A DNA stretch of 64,000 nt from Mesonia sp. HuA40 (GCF_008017835.1 NZ_VRLT01000028.1:143605-207604); one strand, 5' to 3'. Shown: positions 43,935 through 53,270, numbered from the stretch's first letter. Notes: generated from the sequence alone by a model not told the origin. Numbers and translations are program-made.

Positions 43935-44444
43935 ATGAAAAAACAATTATTTTTTCTAAGTCTATTTACAATTCTTGTTAGTTCAAGTTTATTGGCACAA
44001 AAAAACACAAAAATTGGAGCTTTTATGGCATACGGATCCGAGATTGAAAACCTAGGATTAGGCCTAAACGCAGAATTTGATTTAACCGAAAAACTAGCCC
44101 TTTCGCCATCTTTCATTTATTACCTACCCAAAGATGAGTATGGTTTTAAAGTGAATTGGTGGGAGTTGAATGCCGATGCTCATTATTATTTTTTACAAGA
44201 AGAACAAATAAATGTTTATGGATTAGGTGGGCTAAATTACAGCCACATTAAAGTCTCTTATGAGAATGCTTGGGGTTATGGTGGAGATTACTCAGCCTCA
44301 GATGGCAGATTTGGTTTAAATCTAGGAGGAGGTATCAATTTTAATCTAAACGAAAAATGGATGCCATTTGCTGAAATCAAATATGTATTAATCGATGACG
44401 GTCAACTTGTATTGGGTGCAGGTATTAAATATGTCATCAATTAA
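43935..44444 (+). CDS. small outer-membrane beta-barrel protein
   Basis: A 169-residue exported protein with signal peptide ('MKKQLFFLSLFTILVSSSLLAQ'). The mature part is an alternating strand pattern 'KIGAFMAYGSEIENLGLGLNAEFDLTEKLALSPSFIYYLP', '...INVYGLGGLNYSHIKVSY', ending 'LGAGIKYVIN', typical of an eight-stranded OmpW/porin-family barrel. First gene of a five-gene rightward run of exported proteins, divergent from the sigma factor. Role unknown. Confidence 0.8.
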   Translation: MKKQLFFLSLFTILVSSSLLAQKNTKIGAFMAYGSEIENLGLGLNAEFDLTEKLALSPSFIYYLPKDEYGFKVNWWELNADAHYYFLQEEQINVYGLGGLNYSHIKVSYENAWGYGGDYSASDGRFGLNLGGGINFNLNEKWMPFAEIKYVLIDDGQLVLGAGIKYVIN

Positions 44445-44506
44445 AAGTTTACGGCCTCGCCTAAACTTGCGAGGCTAGTTTATTACTCAAATCAAAACAA
44501 AACTTT

Positions 44507-46591
44507 ATGAAAACAGCAATTCATTTGATAAACTATAAAACAATTAGTAGAGGTATTAACCTCGTACTTTTGATGACAGTTCTAAGCTTAGGCAATAGTC
44601 TATGCGCTCAGACCTTACGATATGTAGATACAACTGGCTCAGATTCCGGGAATTGCGATCAACCTGGAAATGCCTGCGCCACTATTGGCTACACCCTAAA
44701 TCAAGCCAATAATGGAGACACAATAATCATTGCCTCAGGTATCTATACAGAACAATTGCACATAAACAAAGACATCACCCTTAAAGGTGCGGGTAATACG
44801 CTCCCTGGAGGAACTGTTATACAGGCACATGCCGTAAAAGGTCAAGCTAGTTTTAGGGTGATTACTAATACAGTCTCTAATCAACTTAATATTGAAGATC
44901 TTGTCATACGCAATGGCGTGATGGGCATAGGTGCCGGTTTATATGCAACAAACCAAAGTGTAGTAAACTTAACCAACGTAAGCTTTTTAGACAACCAAAG
45001 CACTTCTTCAGGTGGAGGTTTTTTCATCGGTAGTTCGGGAACTGCTTTTCTCAATAACGTGTTATTTTTAGATAACACTGGGGGTTATGGAGGCGGAATG
45101 GCCAATAAGGGTACCGCCACTTTAAATCAGGTAGTATTTGATAATAATATTGCAACGGTATCAGGTGGAGCATTTTATAGCCAAGGGGTATCACATCTAA
45201 CAGACATTCAGTTTTTAAATAACAATGCTGAATATGCAGGAGGGGCATTGGTGGCCGATGGCACCTTAAATTTAAATCAAGTCAATTTTATAAATAATTC
45301 TACAAACCAAAGGGAAGGAGGAGCTATCATGGCGGCAAATGCTACAGCAAATTTACAACAGGTAGATTTCATGAATAATAAAGCAGGTGTAACTAACCCA
45401 AGTCAAGATCATGGCGGTGCTCTGTATATAAAACAAAACAGTGACTTTACAATTATTGATGCCAATTTTGTTGATAACGAGAGTTCCGACGGATTAGGTG
45501 GTGCCATAGCTGCTTACGATAGTGAACTTGCCATCTATTCTAGCAATTTTCAAGGCAACATAAGTAAGGAAGGTGGCGCCCTATTTGCCGATAATGCTAT
45601 TATTCAAATTGACACTTGTGATTTTAAGAGCAACCAGAGTTATCTTGCTGGTGCAATTATGTCAGAATCTAGTAATTTAGATATCATCAGTTCTGCCTTT
45701 ACAAACAATTCGGCAACGGGTCAATCTGCTGGAGCACTTTTAGTATACAACCAATCGACTTGTACGATAAAAAATAGTTTTTTCAATGATAATAATGCTC
45801 ATTTCTACGCTGGAGCCATAGCCAATGAAAACTCTACCATGCTAATCAACAACACGCTTGTAGTAGGAAATGTAGCAGCCGGTAGTGGTAGTGGCATTGC
45901 TAATGCCGGTAATATGCAATTGAGTAATCTCACCATATCTCAAAATGGAGATCCAAATAATACCGGTGTGGGTGGTATTCTTAATTTATCTGGCAACCTA
46001 GATATCGTAAATAGCGTTATATGGGAAAACTATGGTAGTATAACCGATATAGGCAATGGCCCAGGAGCAACGCTAAATGTAAATTACTCTATTTATAATC
46101 AAACCACCTCCTATAACGATGGTGTACTCAACAGTCAAAATTGCCAATCAACAAATCCAGGTTTTGAAGACAGCTCGAACCAAGACTTTCAATTAAGTTC
46201 TAATTCTATCGCTATTGATGCAGGTGATCCTAATACTGACTTGAACCAGTTTGTTACAAATCAGCAAAATATTCCTATTGATTTAGCTGGAAATGAACGA
46301 ATAATAAACCAACAAATTGATATTGGTGCCTACGAGTACAACAGCCTTTCAACCGCACATGAACACAATGCTTTAAAAATTCAAGTATACCCCAATCCGG
46401 TTGTAACCGATGTGAACATATTTTATAATGGACCTATTTTAAGTAGCCAACTATATAATCTCCAAGGGGTTAAATTAAAGGAATGGAAGAACCAGAAAAA
46501 ACTATCCTTAGAAGGTTTACCTACCGGAACTTTCTTATTAACCATTAAGACTGCAAATGGAGATCATAGCAGCATAATTGTAAAACAATAA
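44507..46591 (+). CDS. parallel beta-helix protein secreted by T9SS
   Basis: A 694-residue protein with signal peptide (to about residue 35, ...GNSLCAQ), then 'LRYVDTTGSDSGNCDQPGNACATIGYTLNQANNGDTIIIASGIYTE', the start of a right-handed parallel beta-helix with many short 'LNNVLFLDNTGGYGGGM'-type repeats (polymorphic membrane protein-like GG(A)-x-x motifs), the choice-of-anchor Q segment 'NPGFEDSSNQDFQLSSNSIAIDAGDP', and a type A T9SS tail 'IQVYPNPVVTDVNIFYNG' ending IIVKQ. Likely a surface adhesin or polysaccharide-binding protein. Closely followed (10 bp) by a beta-helix lipoprotein gene. Confidence 0.88.
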   Translation: MKTAIHLINYKTISRGINLVLLMTVLSLGNSLCAQTLRYVDTTGSDSGNCDQPGNACATIGYTLNQANNGDTIIIASGIYTEQLHINKDITLKGAGNTLPGGTVIQAHAVKGQASFRVITNTVSNQLNIEDLVIRNGVMGIGAGLYATNQSVVNLTNVSFLDNQSTSSGGGFFIGSSGTAFLNNVLFLDNTGGYGGGMANKGTATLNQVVFDNNIATVSGGAFYSQGVSHLTDIQFLNNNAEYAGGALVADGTLNLNQVNFINNSTNQREGGAIMAANATANLQQVDFMNNKAGVTNPSQDHGGALYIKQNSDFTIIDANFVDNESSDGLGGAIAAYDSELAIYSSNFQGNISKEGGALFADNAIIQIDTCDFKSNQSYLAGAIMSESSNLDIISSAFTNNSATGQSAGALLVYNQSTCTIKNSFFNDNNAHFYAGAIANENSTMLINNTLVVGNVAAGSGSGIANAGNMQLSNLTISQNGDPNNTGVGGILNLSGNLDIVNSVIWENYGSITDIGNGPGATLNVNYSIYNQTTSYNDGVLNSQNCQSTNPGFEDSSNQDFQLSSNSIAIDAGDPNTDLNQFVTNQQNIPIDLAGNERIINQQIDIGAYEYNSLSTAHEHNALKIQVYPNPVVTDVNIFYNGPILSSQLYNLQGVKLKEWKNQKKLSLEGLPTGTFLLTIKTANGDHSSIIVKQ

Positions 46592-46601
46592 ACTAATTTA
46601 T

Positions 46602-47846
46602 ATGAAAACCAAACAGAACAATTTTTTGAAACTAATTTTTTTATCGGTAAGTTTTGTCTTTATGACAAGTTGTGAGGAGGATGATTCTCCCGTAGAACCT
46701 GTACAAGAGTTATTACCGCCAATTGTCTTAGATTGTGATTCTTTTAAGGAAGATCAAATATTGACGGATGACCCCTTGCGTCCGGTAGATTTTGTTGTAA
46801 CTTGTTGGGCAACTGTCAAAGGCAACCTACGCATAGAACCTGGTGTGGTTATTGAATTCGAACGCCATGCTGGGCTTTATATCGCTAATAAAAGTAAGGA
46901 GTTACAAATAAAAGGTACGCCAGATCTACCAGTAATATTGTCTGGCACCGAAAAACAGAAAGGCTTTTGGCGAGGCTTACTCTTTGCAGAATCCCATAAT
47001 TTAAATAACCTTATTGAACATAGCATTATAGAATATGCTGGCTCACAAGATTTAAAACCTACTTCACCTATTTATCGCGGCAGCCTTGCGGTACAAGGGG
47101 TTTCTGGGTCCACTCCGCAAGCCTTAAATCTTAGAAACGTTGAGATTAGTAACAGCGGTAACATAGGTCTAGATCTTCATGGAATATCCAAATCGGCTAA
47201 AGTGACTACAGAAAACCTTAACCTTACAAAAAACAATGGGGTTCCTGTTCAAATTTCAGCTGAAATGACCCACATTTTAGATGGTAGTTCAAATTTTCAA
47301 GGTAATGTAAAAGATTTTGTAAATATTACAACAACTAATTATGAGCTACAAGAGCAAAATGTAAGCTGGAAGAAACTTAATGTACCTTACTTAATTGATG
47401 GGCGTGTACATATTAAGAAAAACGGGCACCTTAATATAGAAGCTGGAGCCAATCTTGTTTTTAGAACAAATGCATACTTACAAGTAGCACCTTTATTACC
47501 TCCCTATCAGGCAAGTCTAAAAATAGTAGGAAATAGTGGTGAACCAGTTAGTCTCCAAGGTTATGAATCAAATTTCTGGGGTGGTATTTATTTGGGGCAT
47601 ACACAAGAAGATAATAGAATTGAACACGCCCACATCAAAAACGCTAAAGGTGATTTTCCTGTAGGTAATCTACAAGATAAAGGTGCAATTTATCTTCATG
47701 CTCAACCTAAATTACAAGTACTCAATAGTGTCTTTGAAGACATTCCTAACTGCGCATTTTACGGATATGGTACAGATCCTTTTGAAAATCTCACAGTAAA
47801 CAATTTAAACTTTATAAATGTAGCCAGTGAGTACTGTGCGAATTAG
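46602..47846 (+). CDS. lipoprotein with right-handed beta-helix
   Basis: A 414-residue lipoprotein; lipobox MTSC at residues 21-24, followed by acidic EEDDSP. Repeats such as 'VTCWATVKGNLRIEPGVVIEFERHAGLYI', 'SEIKIKGTPDLPVILSGTEK'-like and 'GFWRGLLFAESHNLNNLIEHSIIEYAG' are those of the beta-helix proteins often found next to T9SS cargo in Bacteroidota. It starts 10 bp after the preceding secreted beta-helix gene, so both are co-expressed and may work together at the surface. Confidence 0.78.
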   Translation: MKTKQNNFLKLIFLSVSFVFMTSCEEDDSPVEPVQELLPPIVLDCDSFKEDQILTDDPLRPVDFVVTCWATVKGNLRIEPGVVIEFERHAGLYIANKSKELQIKGTPDLPVILSGTEKQKGFWRGLLFAESHNLNNLIEHSIIEYAGSQDLKPTSPIYRGSLAVQGVSGSTPQALNLRNVEISNSGNIGLDLHGISKSAKVTTENLNLTKNNGVPVQISAEMTHILDGSSNFQGNVKDFVNITTTNYELQEQNVSWKKLNVPYLIDGRVHIKKNGHLNIEAGANLVFRTNAYLQVAPLLPPYQASLKIVGNSGEPVSLQGYESNFWGGIYLGHTQEDNRIEHAHIKNAKGDFPVGNLQDKGAIYLHAQPKLQVLNSVFEDIPNCAFYGYGTDPFENLTVNNLNFINVASEYCAN

Positions 47847-47909
47847 CCTAGTATGCAAGTTTAAGATGGCTTGTGTCCATTTTAAACTTGCATCTTTAAT
47901 ATAAATATC

Positions 47910-48347
47910 ATGAATAAAAATAATTCTATCAGACATTTTAGCTTTTGTATCTTATTATTCTTTTATGGCGCAATTTTATACGCGCAAAAGTTGAATTCCA
48001 AAGACCTAATTGGACAATGGTACGTTGAAGGTACTTTGATGGGAGATCTTGACGATCACTGGCTTTTACCCCATAATCAGTCTAATTCTAATTGCGGACA
48101 AGACTTTAACGAATTTTTAGAAGAAGGTAAAGGAAAAGAAGTACGCTTTGATTTGAAATGCAAACCTAAAAAAAAAGCTTTTTCATGGCAATTAAATCAA
48201 AATCAACTTACGCTTACTCGAGGGGCAAAAACAAAAGAATTTGAAATAGAACGCTTTGAAAACAAGCAATTAATTTTAAGTCATAAGATAAAACCGAAGT
48301 CCCCCCATAAACAGTATTTTGTTTATAGTATTAAAGAGTCTCCATAA
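47910..48347 (+). CDS. exported lipocalin-like small protein
   Basis: A 145-residue protein with signal peptide ('SFCILLFFYGAILYAQ'). 'LNSKDLIGQWYVEGTLMGDLDDH' has the GxW start of lipocalin-like domains and the rest is beta-rich ('AFSWQLNQNQLTLTRGAKTKEFEIERFENKQLILSH'). Such domains occur widely in Bacteroidota with unknown ligands. Third gene after the beta-helix pair. Confidence 0.65.
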   Translation: MNKNNSIRHFSFCILLFFYGAILYAQKLNSKDLIGQWYVEGTLMGDLDDHWLLPHNQSNSNCGQDFNEFLEEGKGKEVRFDLKCKPKKKAFSWQLNQNQLTLTRGAKTKEFEIERFENKQLILSHKIKPKSPHKQYFVYSIKESP

Positions 48348-48404
48348 TTATTTGGAGAAATTAAATGGATGAAAAAACTAAGCAGATCCTAATAAATTAA
48401 AAAA

Positions 48405-48929
48405 ATGAAACTAAGAATTAAAATCCTATTTAGCCTGTTGTTATGCGGCCTACTATCTTGCTCAGATGATGATGACAATTCAAGTAAAAAAACGAATGAA
48501 TTACCAAAAAACAAAATTAGTTTTGAAATAGAATCTACTAAAAATCAAAAAAAACAAGGCGATTGCTTTATCGTCGTCGTAGAAGATTACACCTATATGA
48601 TTTCTGCACATGACGGTAATAACATGGAAGATCAAAGTTTTAGCTTGCAATTTTACAAATCTTTTGATCAAACTATTTCCGAAAACCCACCAGTTGGGAC
48701 ATATCCCATAAAAGGGATTCCTGATTTAACCGAAATCGATGGATTTTGGGTTACATACGCCGATTTGGAAACCGATCTAGAATATAATAATAATTTAGAT
48801 GGCCAAATAAAAATTACTCGTTCCGATAATCAAATTTTAGAAGGGAGTTTTAGTTTTGAGGCGACTAATTATGAAACCGGCGAAAGTATAAAAATAATTA
48901 ATGGTAAGTTTACTACTGAAGCTTTTTAA
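48405..48929 (+). CDS. hypothetical lipoprotein
   Basis: A 174-residue lipoprotein with lipobox LLSC (Cys19) and an acidic linker DDDD after it. Mature part 'ISFEIESTKNQKKQGDCFIVVVEDYTYMISAHDGNNMEDQSFSLQFYKSF' and 'DGQIKITRSDNQILEGSFSFEATNYETGESIKIINGKF' suggests a beta-barrel of the DUF6252-like type seen in other Bacteroidota lipoproteins (resemblance only). Last gene of the exported cluster; a stem-loop follows. Confidence 0.65.
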   Translation: MKLRIKILFSLLLCGLLSCSDDDDNSSKKTNELPKNKISFEIESTKNQKKQGDCFIVVVEDYTYMISAHDGNNMEDQSFSLQFYKSFDQTISENPPVGTYPIKGIPDLTEIDGFWVTYADLETDLEYNNNLDGQIKITRSDNQILEGSFSFEATNYETGESIKIINGKFTTEAF

Positions 48930-48955
48930 TATATTTTCTATAATAGACAATAAGA

Positions 48956-48982
48956 AAGGCAGGCGCAATTTGCACCTGCCTT
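48956..48982. terminator. stem-loop at the end of the exported-protein cluster
   Basis: AAGGCAGG / CCTGCCTT with inner GC / GC around AATTT (one mismatch). No T-run on either side, so termination is probable but not certain. Lies between convergent genes. Confidence 0.5.
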
Positions 48983-49020
48983 AAGAGCGTTGAAAACTGC
49001 AAAACTAACTACGCTCAGGT

Positions 49021-49953
49021 TTAAAATAAGGCTCTTTCTGGGTAATCGGTTATAATCACATCAACTCCCCAGTTTTTCATCTGCGCAATCTGTTTTTTTT
49101 CATTTACGGTCCAGACTACGGCCTTCATGCCTTTATTTTTAATTGCTTCTACATCCTTTACGGATTTGAGCAACTCAAAATGCACAGCATAAGCTTGGGG
49201 TCTAAAACTCAGTTTAGCTAAATTCTCGTCCAAATTCCCTTTGCCAACCAAATAATTCAAAGGCATATCAGGATAATTTTCGTGCAGATATTCCAACACA
49301 GCCAAATCAAAAGACTGCAGCTGCACACGGTCTATCATTTCTTTATCTTTTAAGGTTTGCATAAGTAGTTCTACAAAATGGCCTGGCTTGGGTTGGTATT
49401 TCCCATAGAGATTCGGACTAGATTTGAGTTCTATATTAAACTTAGGTTCGGGTAAATTAAATTGTTCAGCATATATATTAAGTGTATCAATAAGTCCTAC
49501 CAATGTTGGTTTGTAAGTTTTGGTTGGTTGTTGACTTTTAAACTGCGGATGAGGCAAATTACCCGCTACATACGTTTTAATACTATCGGCTGTCATAGTA
49601 AATAGATTATAATTTAGCTGATTTGCCTCATCTATAACCCCACCGTCTGGAGTATTCATAAGAATATGATGCATATAAGGCTCGTGAGATACAACCACTT
49701 GATGATCTTTTGAAATTACCACATCAATTTCGATAAAATCTACTTTTTTCTTTAAGGCACTAATACAGGCCGGAATAGTGTTTTCAGGGAAACTCCCACG
49801 ATCTCCTCGATGTCCGTGAATCTCGCCTTTATACTTCGACAAATTCTGAACCTCTGACGGTAAATCCGAAGACTTTTTCTTACAAGATATTGCCACTAAA
49901 CAAGCATATATTATTAAGGCCACTACTTTAGTTCTCCTTTTATTCATAGTCAT
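49021..49953 (-). CDS. glycerophosphodiester phosphodiesterase, lipoprotein
   Basis: A 310-residue exported GDPD. Starts MTMNKRRTKVVALIIYACLV with lipobox AISC, so it is lipid-anchored. Catalytic landmarks: 'GHRGDRGSFPENTIPA' (His and Arg), 'FIEIDVVISKDHQVVVSHEP' (E-x-D and second His), 'FNIELKSSPN' and the end 'WGVDVIITDYPERAL'. It would release glycerol 3-phosphate from deacylated phospholipids. The start overlaps the end of the upstream chimeric gene by 14 bp (or 8 bp if ATG 49947 is used), so it belongs to the FecI/FecR/SusC locus, consistent with phosphate-ester scavenging. Confidence 0.88.
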   Translation of the reverse strand: MTMNKRRTKVVALIIYACLVAISCKKKSSDLPSEVQNLSKYKGEIHGHRGDRGSFPENTIPACISALKKKVDFIEIDVVISKDHQVVVSHEPYMHHILMNTPDGGVIDEANQLNYNLFTMTADSIKTYVAGNLPHPQFKSQQPTKTYKPTLVGLIDTLNIYAEQFNLPEPKFNIELKSSPNLYGKYQPKPGHFVELLMQTLKDKEMIDRVQLQSFDLAVLEYLHENYPDMPLNYLVGKGNLDENLAKLSFRPQAYAVHFELLKSVKDVEAIKNKGMKAVVWTVNEKKQIAQMKNWGVDVIITDYPERALF

Positions 49954-51274
49954 TGTTTTGCGGAGTTTCAATATTATAGACACTCTGTGCGTAATGCACT
50001 TGGCCATATCTATCGGTAGCTCGCACCTCAATTTGATGCTTCCCAATAGTTAATTCAGCTGGCAACTTGGCATACCATAAATGTGTACTAGGAATAGCAT
50101 TACTACCTCGTTTACCCGGCATTAATTGGTTGGCATAATCACGTTTAAATAAGTTTAACTGGTAGCTAGGATCTAAAGTAGGGGTAAAACGCATAGTCTT
50201 CCACTTACCTGAATCAACTCTATACTCCACCAAATCTGTTTTACTCCCCATAAAGAAGTTGGCGAACAAGCCTGCATGAGTTTTATTTGCTTGTGCTACA
50301 ACTTTAGGATGATATAATTCTATTTGATAGCTAATAGGCTGCTCAGCCACTTTGTATTGAATGCGGTATTGGTTAGCATCAAAATGAATATATGCATAAC
50401 CTTTTGGGGTGCCATCGCGCATGGTAGAAATAGGCACACCATCAATTACAATTAATGCAGCATTGTTACTCGGATCTAAAGAGGCGTTACCCCGCAAAAC
50501 AATTTGCTGGGAGCCCACAGGCCCTCCCAAGCCATTTATATTAAGTCCGGGCACCTTACCTCTAAGCGCTTCAGACCAGTTGTTTGGCCTAGCTGCTGTT
50601 AATGATTCGTTTGAGATACTTTGTTGGGCATAACCCAATTTTTTTTCTTCTCGTTTAATTCCGAGCGCGGTTATAACCACCTTGCTAAGTGCATTGTCTG
50701 ATTCTTGTAGCGTTACCTCGAGTACTCGATTGGTCTCTAACTTGATAAGCTGGGTCTCAAAGCCCATGTATGAAATTTGAATTTCAACAGGAAAATTACT
50801 CACTTCTAAGCTAAAGTTGCCATCAAAATCGGTGGTGGTTCCTACCCCACTAGACTTAATCAAAACACTGGCTCCAGGCAACGGAATGTTCTGGCTATCG
50901 CGCACATTGCCCTTTAAAATAAGTTGTTGCTGTTCTTGATATTTTACACTAATACTATGCTGATAAAGATGAAAAGTGTATGGAATTAAATTCTCCAGTT
51001 GTTTTAAAACCGATTGAATATCCATATGGCTGATATTAATGTTGTATTTAGCTGCATCTTGAGTAATTTTAGTATCATAAATAAAATTATATGCCGTTTG
51101 TGATTCGATGGTCTCAAAAATCTCTATTCGGGTTTTATTCCTTATAGCGAGATCAATAGCACTAACACTCTTTTCGGCAGCAAGCGAATTGAATGTATTT
51201 ATTCCCGGCAGCAAAAGGCATAAACCTAAAAATAAGTAAGGTAGTTTAATTAATTTTTGTAATTTAGTTTTCAT
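49940..51274 (-). CDS. chimeric gene: SusC N-terminus fused to calcineurin-like phosphoesterase C-terminal domain
   Basis: A 444-residue frame. Residues 1-30 signal peptide; ~40-110 STN domain; ~117-195 carboxypeptidase-like module ('LKGNVRDSQNIPLPGASVLIKSSGVGTTTDFDGNFSLEV'); ~200-283 TonB plug with the SusC signature ('RGKVPGLNINGLGGPVGSQQIVLRGNASLDPSNNAALIVIDGVPIS'). At ~285 it switches to 'TMRDGTPKGYAYIHFDANQYRIQYKVAEQPISYQIELYHP', the C-terminal domain of calcineurin-like phosphoesterases. The ~22-strand barrel and the phosphoesterase catalytic domain are both missing. The simplest explanation is an in-frame deletion spanning susC, a susD and most of the phosphoesterase gene (junction near 50420-50432). 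Transport is not possible with this product. Confidence 0.85.
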   Translation of the reverse strand: MKTKLQKLIKLPYLFLGLCLLLPGINTFNSLAAEKSVSAIDLAIRNKTRIEIFETIESQTAYNFIYDTKITQDAAKYNINISHMDIQSVLKQLENLIPYTFHLYQHSISVKYQEQQQLILKGNVRDSQNIPLPGASVLIKSSGVGTTTDFDGNFSLEVSNFPVEIQISYMGFETQLIKLETNRVLEVTLQESDNALSKVVITALGIKREEKKLGYAQQSISNESLTAARPNNWSEALRGKVPGLNINGLGGPVGSQQIVLRGNASLDPSNNAALIVIDGVPISTMRDGTPKGYAYIHFDANQYRIQYKVAEQPISYQIELYHPKVVAQANKTHAGLFANFFMGSKTDLVEYRVDSGKWKTMRFTPTLDPSYQLNLFKRDYANQLMPGKRGSNAIPSTHLWYAKLPAELTIGKHQIEVRATDRYGQVHYAQSVYNIETPQNNDYE

Positions 51275-51314
51275 AGTTTAAATAGCTGATTTTAATGGCT
51301 GTTTGCATATTTAT

Positions 51315-51345
51315 AAGCCCAAACTGTTGCAGCAGTCTTGGGCTT
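51315..51345. terminator. hairpin between fecR-like and chimeric susC genes
   Basis: AAGCCCAAACTG / CAGT-C-TTGGGCTT (one bulge) with T-run on the plus-strand side only. On the leftward transcript it may act as an attenuator or processing site between regulator and SusC genes. Confidence 0.45.
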
Positions 51346-51362
51346 TTTTGGTGGGCTAATTC

Positions 51363-52256
51363 TTAGTTCTCTATTACATAATGATTGGGTTTTATTAATT
51401 TTATATTTAAATTATAAATATGGCTTAAGGAGGCCAACACCTCTTTAAGTTCAGCTTTTTTGAATTTTCCAGAAACACGGTAGTCTTTATCTAAATTTTT
51501 GCCCAGCTCTATTCGGGTATTGTACCATATTTCAATCTGCTTTATGGCCGACGATAACTTTTGGTTTTTTATTATTAACCAATGTTGTCTCCAATTCTCA
51601 TTCGTATTTACCACTCGCTCGCATCTCCAAGTTGATTGCTCCCAAACCAAACGGTCTTGCGCCTCTAGTACAATAGACTCTCCTCCTTTCTCAACCTCAA
51701 CACTACCTTCGGTAACTTCTACAACCAAGCGCTCGTTATGGTAGGTATTTACGTCAAAAGAAGTACCCAAAACGCTAATTTGCGCTTCACCGGTCTCTAT
51801 AGTAAAGGGTTTTAAACTATCTTGGGCAATGGAGAAAAACGCCTGACCATTAAATTGGATCCTGCGCTTATTTTTAAAATCTTTCGTGTAGCTAAGTTGA
51901 GAAGCCGAATTCAGTTGTATTTCTGATCCATCTGGAAGTATAAAAACTTTCTTTTCACCTTTTTCAGTTATCTGATTTGTGTTTGTTTTGATTAAAAAAT
52001 GAGGTAACATAAAAATCAATATAAGAATAGCGACCATCGCAGAAGCTATTACTACTCTATTGCTACGTACTTTGAGTTGTGGTAACCCCTTTTTTATTCG
52101 CATCCAAATACGCGCATTTGCAAAAGGTCTCTGCTTAATCACTATAGAAGCATTTTGCTGTTCTCTCAAAAAAGCCTCTACTTGTCTCCTTTGCGCGTCA
52201 GTACAACTACCCTCAAGATAGTTTCGAATTAGTTTTTTAAATTGTTCGGGCTTCAA
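51363..52256 (-). CDS. FecR-family anti-sigma factor
   Basis: A 297-residue inner-membrane regulator. N-terminal cytosolic part 'MKPEQFKKLIRNYLEGSCTD', one helix 'VVIASAMVAILILIFMLPHFL' (~68-88), the FecR domain 'GEKKVFILPDGSEIQLNSASQLSYTKDFKNKRRIQFNGQAFFSIAQD' and a C-terminal DUF4974/STN-like domain 'SAIKQIEIWYNTRIELGKNLDKDYRVSGKFKKAELKEVLASLSHIYNLNI'. It would transmit a signal from the SusC-type transporter to the sigma factor gene encoded upstream. With the transporter barrel lost, the signal input is probably dead. Confidence 0.9.
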   Translation of the reverse strand: MKPEQFKKLIRNYLEGSCTDAQRRQVEAFLREQQNASIVIKQRPFANARIWMRIKKGLPQLKVRSNRVVIASAMVAILILIFMLPHFLIKTNTNQITEKGEKKVFILPDGSEIQLNSASQLSYTKDFKNKRRIQFNGQAFFSIAQDSLKPFTIETGEAQISVLGTSFDVNTYHNERLVVEVTEGSVEVEKGGESIVLEAQDRLVWEQSTWRCERVVNTNENWRQHWLIIKNQKLSSAIKQIEIWYNTRIELGKNLDKDYRVSGKFKKAELKEVLASLSHIYNLNIKLIKPNHYVIEN

Positions 52257-52349
52257 ATTACGGCTTCTTTATTATAAGTCACTTTAAAAGCAGATTATAC
52301 GTAAGTAAAAATCTAGTCTTAACGCTTTCTTCATAATCCCCGTTCTGTC

Positions 52350-52925
52350 TTAATAATTTATTAATATAAAGGCGAACCAAATCGAAAACTCATTTAAATG
52401 ACGCAAGGCCGCTATGGCATTGCTAATGTGTTTCTCGATAGTACGTACCGATAAACTTAACTCTTCAGCTATTTGAGCGTGACTTAAACCTTGCTCTCGG
52501 CTCATTTTGAATACTTGCCTACACCTTGGGGGTAATTGATTGATAGAACGATGTGTAAGCGCCAGCAACTCTTGGTATTCTAATTCTTGCGACTCTTCTT
52601 TTTCGGGTATCAATTCTATATACCGCTGCTGCAAATCGGTAAATTCTCTTTTTCGTAATTGATTTAGGACTTTGTATTTTACCGCTTTGATTAAATAGGA
52701 CTCCAGGTGTACAATACGCGTCTCTCGATTCTTATAGTAAAGGCTTATAAACACCTCTTGAACCATATCCTCACATAGCATCTCATCTGGACATACCTTG
52801 TAAGCATACTTGTATAAAGCTTGCCAGTAGCGAGAATATATTTCAGCAAAAGCTAATCTGTCGTCTTTCACAACCAAACTCAATAAATCTATATCGCTAA
52901 GTGTTTTGTAGTTATTGCGTAACAC
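52350..52925 (-). CDS. FecI-type ECF sigma factor
   Basis: A 191-residue sigma factor starting MLRNNYKTLSDIDLLSLVVK. Region 2: 'AFAEIYSRYWQALYKYAYKVCPDEMLCEDMVQEVFISLY'; region 4: 'LPPRCRQVFKMSREQGLSHAQIAEELSLSVRTIEKHISNAIAALR'. It should drive the downstream FecR/SusC locus. The gene has a gap of 93 bp before the fecR-like gene and faces the TTGTACAA array about 260 bp upstream. Confidence 0.9.
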   Translation of the reverse strand: MLRNNYKTLSDIDLLSLVVKDDRLAFAEIYSRYWQALYKYAYKVCPDEMLCEDMVQEVFISLYYKNRETRIVHLESYLIKAVKYKVLNQLRKREFTDLQQRYIELIPEKEESQELEYQELLALTHRSINQLPPRCRQVFKMSREQGLSHAQIAEELSLSVRTIEKHISNAIAALRHLNEFSIWFAFILINY

Positions 52926-53184
52926 GGATATTGTCTTTCTACAAAAAAAAGGTATTTCGTGTTGCCTTATATCAAGAAAAGGTAAAGAGATGCTTAGCGC
53001 AATATGAAATATACCCCAGCAATGTGTAGGCTATATTAAGCCAATAACCCAGCAAAACCTATTTTCTAATTTTTTATAAGCCAAACTGCAACAGCCTAAC
53101 AATCCCAAAAACAAATTCTAGCCGAACAAATAATAATAAGTTGCCGACGAATGGATAGCTTATTCAAAAGCTTTTTTATAAATT

Positions 53185-53258
53185 TTATACAATTCTCTAA
53201 AAAATATTGTACAACTTTTATAAAAATATTGTACAACTTTTACTTGAAAATTGTACAA
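53185..53258. repeat. four TTGTACAA boxes at exact 22-bp spacing
   Basis: TTATACAA at 53185 and perfect palindromes TTGTACAA at 53207, 53229 and 53251, one every 22 bp, with A/T-rich spacers (CTTTTATAAAA, CTTTTACTTGA). Two-turn phasing puts all boxes on one face of the helix, as expected for an operator array or protein-nucleating site. Confidence 0.7.
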
Positions 53259-53270
53259 TATTTTAAATCG

